A DNA stretch of 62,845 nt, taken from assembly GCA_902801255.1 (NCBI GenBank), contig CADCHO010000009.1, positions 1-62,845 on the forward strand. The letters are read 5' to 3'. Shown in pieces: positions 58,847 to 62,845 of this stretch. Both the position numbers and the translations under genes were made by a program. The notes under the pieces were generated by a model, which did no database searches, was not told the origin of the DNA, and saw only the letters and a list, made by a program, of their open reading frames with translations. Source of the stretch: an uncultured Eubacteriales bacterium. Its GTDB lineage: Bacteria; Bacillota; Clostridia; Peptostreptococcales; Anaerovoracaceae. How positions within the stretch are numbered: the first letter of the stretch is position 1; each line of letters opens with the position of its first letter.

Positions 58847-59428
58847 ATGAATATAACGCTTGAGAAATATCTGATTATAGTCAATGTGGCAGGTTTCATA
58901 TTATTTGGGATCAACACATTGCTCTATACGTTCACTGAGGAGGGACAAATAGATAAGGTCCTCACTTTAGTTGCTATAGCTGGAGGCTCCCTAGGCATAG
59001 TGATATCAATATTACTTTTTAGCCGGAAAGCGGTGAAAGAGAACATGATGTCAAGAGTGTTTGTCTTCAGTGTTCTTGCCATTCAGATCATAGTCGTGCT
59101 ATGGATAAAAGGGATTCATGGGGACAAAATACAATTGGCATTCTGGTCATTCTTTGCAGCGCATAAAGGTATTATTTATTACCTTATAGCAATCAATGTA
59201 CTGACATTTGCTATATATGCTTGGGACAAGCTGGCCGCCATAGAAGGAAGATCCAGGATAAGGATTGTAACACTTTTATTACTCGCTGGAGCTGGGGGCT
59301 CAATAGGTGCTTTGATAGCAATGTATACTTTGAGACATAAGATTCAAAAGGATTATTTCACAGTTGGAGTTCCATTGATTATTCTTGCTCAAGTATTTCT
59401 ACTGTTCTTTGCTATGAATGCCGCTTAA
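58847..59428 (+). CDS. DUF1294-type membrane protein, apparently duplicated
   Basis: 193 residues, about six helices. The C-terminal half is a full DUF1294 domain: YYLIAINVLTFAIYAWDKLA, RIRIVTLLLLAGAGGSIGAL and MYTLRHKIQKDYF. The N-terminal half repeats the plan in worn form: YLIIVNVAGFILFGINTLLY and LTLVAIAGGSLGIVISILLF, without the DK and RHK motifs. So it looks like a tandem duplication with one degenerate copy. Starts 13 nt after the previous gene. Role of DUF1294 is unknown. Confidence 0.8.
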   Translation: MNITLEKYLIIVNVAGFILFGINTLLYTFTEEGQIDKVLTLVAIAGGSLGIVISILLFSRKAVKENMMSRVFVFSVLAIQIIVVLWIKGIHGDKIQLAFWSFFAAHKGIIYYLIAINVLTFAIYAWDKLAAIEGRSRIRIVTLLLLAGAGGSIGALIAMYTLRHKIQKDYFTVGVPLIILAQVFLLFFAMNAA

Positions 59429-59439
59429 GGAGGCGGACG

Positions 59440-60759
59440 ATGATGAATGAAGAATACTATTGCCCAAATTGCAATGCTGTTCTAAACGATCAGGACGGAT
59501 TTGATCCTGATTTAGGGGCATGGACATGCACTGAATGCGGAGAAACTCTGTATGGGGATGATGTTGAAAACACAATGGATCAATTTGGTGGCGTTGTCTG
59601 GTACTGTGATGAGTGTAATGCCATTTTAAATACTCAGAGCGGTTTTAATGATTCGTGTGGTACATGGTACTGCACGAAGTGCGGCCATGAAAATTCCATT
59701 TCAGAGGATGAAATTTACGAGTCAGCGGAGGAATATGAAAATAGGAATAAACATAGATGTCCAGAATGTGGAGACATTTTAGAGGACCAGTATTCATTCT
59801 ATGAGTATGAAGACACTCACACATGCACAAACTGTGATACTGAACTATTCCATGAGGATGATGAATATAAAGTTTTATACAGATGTCCTAACTGTGACGA
59901 GATCCTTAACCAACAAATTGGATTCTACGATTATTATTCTGAATGGGAGTGTGAAAACTGCGGCAAAACATTAGTCAAAGAATATGATGGATATCATATT
60001 GAAAATGAAGATGAAGACGACAATGAAGATTACAATTATGAACCTTTGGATAAAACTTCATATACGGTACAAAGTAGAAAAGAAGAGCAAAGAAGATTAC
60101 TGGAAGCAGAGGAAATAGTAAAAAAAGAGAAAGAGAAAGAAAGAAGAGAGAAAAGGAGAAGATTCTATAAAAAACATTGGAAAGGTCTTCTGCTATTGAT
60201 TTCTGTTCTTTGTGTAGGATGCTTTGGCGGATATAAGTACTATCAGTATCAGAGAAGTATTACGGTAGGGATATCATCGGAGGAACTGGCAGGCCAAAAC
60301 TATGAGGAAGTAATTGCGATATTAGAAAAGGCAGGCTTTACAAAAGTTTCGTCAAAACCAAAATATGATATTGGTATTAATGAAGTGGACATAGAGGGAA
60401 CGGTTGAAAGTGTTAGTATAGATGGGAATAAATCGTTTAATGCAAGCAAAAGGTATCAATTCGATGCTGATGTAATAGTTTTGTATCATAAAATTAAAGA
60501 TGTAAATGTTCCGCTCTCGGCTAAGGATGCTAAAAAAATGCAGTATGAGGCTCTTGCTAAGCAACTGAGTGATGCAGGGTTTGTTAATATAACTTTTGAG
60601 CCAGAATACGATTTGATAAAGGGATGGCTAAAAAAGAAAGGTAAAGTAAAGGAAATTACAATTAATGGAGATTCGTCGTTCAAGGCAAACACATCATATA
60701 GACCTGATGTTGAGGTTGTTATCAAATATCATGAATTAAGAAAAAATAAAACTGACTGA
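59440..60759 (+). CDS. Four zinc ribbons + membrane helix + two PASTA-like repeats
   Basis: 439 residues. Four N-terminal CxxC...CxxC ribbons of about 30 residues each (about 8-35, 56-83, 106-133, 148-175) share the core C-x2-C-x(6-9)-GF/Y...W-x-C-x2-CG. Then an acidic linker and a Lys/Glu/Arg-rich coil (about 205-245), a membrane helix (GLLLLISVLCVGCFGG, about 248-266) and two C-terminal PASTA-like repeats (NYEEVIAILEKAGFTKVSS and QYEALAKQLSDAGFVNITFE). Topology predicts ribbons inside and PASTA outside. AAGGAGG precedes the ATG. Last gene of the cassette. Confidence 0.82.
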   Translation: MMNEEYYCPNCNAVLNDQDGFDPDLGAWTCTECGETLYGDDVENTMDQFGGVVWYCDECNAILNTQSGFNDSCGTWYCTKCGHENSISEDEIYESAEEYENRNKHRCPECGDILEDQYSFYEYEDTHTCTNCDTELFHEDDEYKVLYRCPNCDEILNQQIGFYDYYSEWECENCGKTLVKEYDGYHIENEDEDDNEDYNYEPLDKTSYTVQSRKEEQRRLLEAEEIVKKEKEKERREKRRRFYKKHWKGLLLLISVLCVGCFGGYKYYQYQRSITVGISSEELAGQNYEEVIAILEKAGFTKVSSKPKYDIGINEVDIEGTVESVSIDGNKSFNASKRYQFDADVIVLYHKIKDVNVPLSAKDAKKMQYEALAKQLSDAGFVNITFEPEYDLIKGWLKKKGKVKEITINGDSSFKANTSYRPDVEVVIKYHELRKNKTD

Positions 60760-60803
60760 GAGAGTCTCTTTTTACCTATGAAATATGTGTGGAGTAACAA
60801 TAA

Positions 60804-60929
60804 TTAGATACTATTATAGGTGCTTTCGCATTTCCATCTGATTTCATTAATTTACTTGAACCTATAAATGGTGATGAAATAATTGAGGACGATAATTTTT
60901 GGGTTGATGAACTGAAAAATATCGACTAA
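60804..60929 (+). pseudogene. C-terminal gene remnant
   Basis: An open stretch without start codon or RBS reads GAFAFPSDFINLLEPINGDE and ends in WVDELKNID then TAA 60927-60929. The composition looks like true coding sequence (acidic, with a plausible C terminus), about 41 codons. Probably the tail of a gene lost by deletion after the zinc-ribbon gene. Family unknown. Confidence 0.45.
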
Positions 60930-61181
60930 ATTCTGGATGATTGAAATAAGGCAAAATCGGGAAATCTCGGTTTTTAATAAATGGATTATGTGGAAGAGCA
61001 AGAAAAAACTGACATATAATTAATAAAGTAAAACTGTATAAATTGGCACAATAGCGCCTTTTGGCGCTTTTTTAGTGGGTGCTTTTCGGTACACATGCGC
61101 CTGTAAAATATAAATGTCAGAAACAAGCAAAGGTGTTCTGAAAGATGCATAGATGAGAAGAACTAGGAAAGGCGGACAAGA
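60930..61181. other. Intergenic region after the cassette
   Basis: About 250 bp, A+T-rich, containing a terminator (61053-61074). The repeat-free sequence shows no ORF before 61182. Confidence 0.6.
61053..61074 (+). terminator. Rho-independent terminator
   Basis: AGCGCC-TTTT-GGCGCT followed by TTTTT. It closes the A+T-rich cassette on the right. Confidence 0.85.
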
Positions 61182-61424
61182 ATGAGTAATCAAATAGCAG
61201 TGAAGGGCAGATCCAAGGATGATTATCGGAAGCTTGTAGCCTTTCTCAAAGAAAGAGGCTACAAATTGAGTGAATCTTTGGAATCATTGAAAGACTATGA
61301 TCAGATAAAAGCAGTCATGATTGACCATGATACAAAGTCTGCGCATATACCATCAACAATGATAATGGCTTGTTATGTTACTTGTAGGAAAAAGGTTTTT
61401 AGTGTAGAAGAGTATTGTCAATAG
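61182..61424 (+). CDS. Small hypothetical protein
   Basis: 80 residues: KGRSKDDYRKLVAFLKERGY, HIPSTMIMACYVTCRKKVFS. No family recognised, soluble, slightly basic. GGAAAGGCGG lies 7 nt before the ATG. It precedes the ADP-ribosylglycohydrolase by 33 nt and could be co-transcribed. Confidence 0.6.
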   Translation: MSNQIAVKGRSKDDYRKLVAFLKERGYKLSESLESLKDYDQIKAVMIDHDTKSAHIPSTMIMACYVTCRKKVFSVEEYCQ

Positions 61425-61457
61425 ACATGGGCAAGATTTGAAATGGAGGTGCTGTAG

Positions 61458-62711
61458 ATGTACGGTGCGATACTTGGAGATATAATAGGCAGCCCATATG
61501 AGTGGCATAATAAAAAGAGCAAGGATTTCCCACTGTTCAGCAAGTTTTCGCGGTTTACAGATGACACCGCGATGACTCTTGCAGTCGCAGCAGGGTTCAT
61601 GTCAGTTTTCAACGATCCGGACAATCAGATCGAGAACGGAGACGATGTGAACGATGACAATAAGGCTTTGGTTGAGGAGTCAATCATCAGGAGCATGAAG
61701 ACACTTGGCCTCAGATATCCGAATGCGGGGTATGGCGGGCGTTTCAGAGATTGGCTTGAAAACGGGTCGGAACCATACAACAGTTGGGGAAATGGATCCG
61801 CGATGAGAGTCTCTCCGGTGGCATGGATCTGCAGTTCCATAGATAAGGCGAGGGAGCTGGCCAGACTTCAGGCTGCTGTCACGCATAACCATCCGGAAGG
61901 AATAAAGGGAGCAGAGGCACTGGCATCATCGATTTTCATAGCGAGAGCCGGCGGCACAAAAGATGATATCAGAGCATATGTTACCGATGAATTCGGTTAT
62001 GACCTTGCCAGAACCTGCGACAGCATACGTCCGGGCTACAGATTTGATGTTTCATGCCAGGGTAGCGTTCCGGAAGCCATCATAGCTTTTCTCGACAGTA
62101 TGGATTTTGAAGACGCTATCAGAAACGCCATCTCTCTTGGTGGTGACAGCGATACAATCGGTGCTATGGCAGGATCCATCGCAGAAGCTTTCTATGGTGT
62201 GCCTGATGAGCTGAAGAAAAAGTGCGAGAACATACTGCCTTCTGATCTCGGGGAAATCCTGAAAAACTTTGCAAGAGATTATCTGCCGGATGATTTGCCG
62301 CCGCTGAACGGTAAAGTCGCTGAAAAAGACGATTGGAAAACCACGGAGATGCCGGAGGAGCAGGAACGCTTTATTCTGCCGAGACATTTCAGCGATCTTC
62401 AGATGGAGGCGCTCCGACGCGGACATATCCCTGAAGAGATGGAGGACAAGTGGTTCTGGTACATGGAAGGTGACACCTTGTTCGCTCATCGCAGCTGGAC
62501 TGGTTTCTGCATATACAGAATTGATTTCAAACCGGACGACAGGCATTTAGTTACAGTCAGCCGTGATGAAGAACAGTATTCATGCACGAGTATCGAAGAG
62601 GATGCCCGTAAAATCAATAATCTGCTTAACTGGTGGTCGCAGAGCACGTATGATTATTACAATGAGTGGCTGGCAGAAACAGTAGATATGTTGGAAAAAG
62701 CGGACAGATAA
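61458..62711 (+). CDS. ADP-ribosylglycohydrolase (DraG-like) with C-terminal accessory domain
   Basis: 417 residues. The N-terminal 275 residues form a DraG-type fold: GAILGDIIGSPYEWHNKKSK, FTDDTAMTLAVAAG (metal-binding TDDT), HNHPEGIKGAEALA and GGDSDTIGAMAGSIAE (second metal motif GGDSDT). It removes ADP-ribose from proteins or small targets. The last 135 residues (from about 285; LQMEALRRGHIPEEMEDKWF, LFAHRSWTGFCIYRI) form a separate domain I cannot name. AAATGGAGGTGCTGTAG gives the RBS. Composition is back to the chromosomal norm. Confidence 0.9.
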   Translation: MYGAILGDIIGSPYEWHNKKSKDFPLFSKFSRFTDDTAMTLAVAAGFMSVFNDPDNQIENGDDVNDDNKALVEESIIRSMKTLGLRYPNAGYGGRFRDWLENGSEPYNSWGNGSAMRVSPVAWICSSIDKARELARLQAAVTHNHPEGIKGAEALASSIFIARAGGTKDDIRAYVTDEFGYDLARTCDSIRPGYRFDVSCQGSVPEAIIAFLDSMDFEDAIRNAISLGGDSDTIGAMAGSIAEAFYGVPDELKKKCENILPSDLGEILKNFARDYLPDDLPPLNGKVAEKDDWKTTEMPEEQERFILPRHFSDLQMEALRRGHIPEEMEDKWFWYMEGDTLFAHRSWTGFCIYRIDFKPDDRHLVTVSRDEEQYSCTSIEEDARKINNLLNWWSQSTYDYYNEWLAETVDMLEKADR

Positions 62712-62802
62712 AAGAGTAACCCTAACAAAACAACACAAATTAGTAACGTTGAATGTATAAGTAGTTATGTGATGGAAAAGGTGCCCATCACGGAGCTGCA
62801 TA

Positions 62803-62839
62803 AAAGTGTCTCGTATTTTGAGATATGAGGCACTTTTTT
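62803..62839 (+). terminator. Rho-independent terminator
   Basis: AAAGTGTCTC (62803-62812) pairs with GAGGCACTTT (62827-62836) with one G-U, then T run. Ends the ADP-ribosylglycohydrolase transcript. Confidence 0.85.
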
Positions 62840-62845
62840 ACGAAT

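Noticed and set aside
53600-61100. Prophage or integrative element
   Set aside because: The region is A+T-rich and looks acquired, but I see no integrase, transposase, phage structural gene or attachment-site repeat.

Overview
The window looks like chromosomal DNA of a Gram-positive anaerobe of the class Clostridia. The evidence is strong AGGAGG-type ribosome binding sites, the order ftsZ / TrmH-family methyltransferase / zapA / mutS2 / argS, lipoprotein signal peptides, many oxygen-sensitive or redox proteins (radical SAM enzymes, 4Fe-4S aldo/keto reductases, rubrerythrin-like protein, flavodoxins) and gene families common in gut Clostridia. I cannot name the species. Almost every gene is on the + strand. 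No rRNA, IS element, integrase, phage gene or CRISPR array was seen.

Layout. 1-7.1 kb is a conserved housekeeping block (5'-truncated ftsZ, rRNA/tRNA methyltransferase, zapA, mutS2, DUF523, argS). 7.2-10.8 kb is an overlapping trio: a B12-binding/radical-SAM-type protein that has lost its cluster cysteines, a TPR protein and an M19 dipeptidase. 10.8-11.1 kb is a tRNA operon (Asn, Leu, initiator Met) with a consensus promoter and a terminator. 11.8-16.5 kb holds small and hydrolytic accessory genes: cyclase family, a broken alpha/beta hydrolase, an amidohydrolase, an L,D-transpeptidase-like lipoprotein and an HD protein. 17.2-20.4 kb is an operon of zinc ribbon, SPASM radical SAM, EamA exporter and ketopantoate-reductase-like enzyme behind a leader with a terminator. 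20.5-24.4 kb has a GNAT gene behind a structured leader with a small upstream ORF, then VanZ/RDD, HAD, phosphodiesterase and a second GNAT. 25-32.7 kb carries M29 aminopeptidase, a lipid kinase, a flavin oxidoreductase paired with a ferredoxin-domain reductase, a YhhN protein and a hydrolase. 33-37.8 kb has a CPBP protease, a second YhhN, HAD, nitroreductase and a DUF457 hydrolase with a coupled mini-ORF.

38.3-42.9 kb is a TetR-controlled redox cluster: flavodoxin, ABM monooxygenase, CMD protein, aldo/keto reductase, a flavodoxin lipoprotein and a DUF4405 cytochrome-like membrane protein. 43-47.2 kb holds a GNAT-pyroglutamyl peptidase fusion, a lipoprotein, an AlkZ-related protein, a rubrerythrin-like protein and a ferredoxin-bearing aldo/keto reductase. 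47.9-52.2 kb has an XRE-HD (alarmone hydrolase-like) fusion, an HpcH/HpaI aldolase, an ATC-hydrolase-like protein, DUF1801, Nudix, and a SLOG-like/GIY-YIG fusion, followed by a four-unit 65-bp hairpin array. 52.6-53.7 kb is a MerR/lipoprotein pair.

53.7-61.1 kb is visibly A+T-richer and looks acquired. It contains a short XRE protein, small unknown genes and a compact run of NERD nuclease-like protein, DUF697-type GTPase, an unknown 388-residue protein, a duplicated DUF1294 membrane protein and a protein with four zinc ribbons, a membrane helix and PASTA-like repeats. This run is the best candidate here for an undescribed multi-gene system, possibly defensive. The window ends with an ADP-ribosylglycohydrolase carrying an extra C-terminal domain. 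Between genes there are at least four families of short repeats or hairpins, several of them present at two loci.
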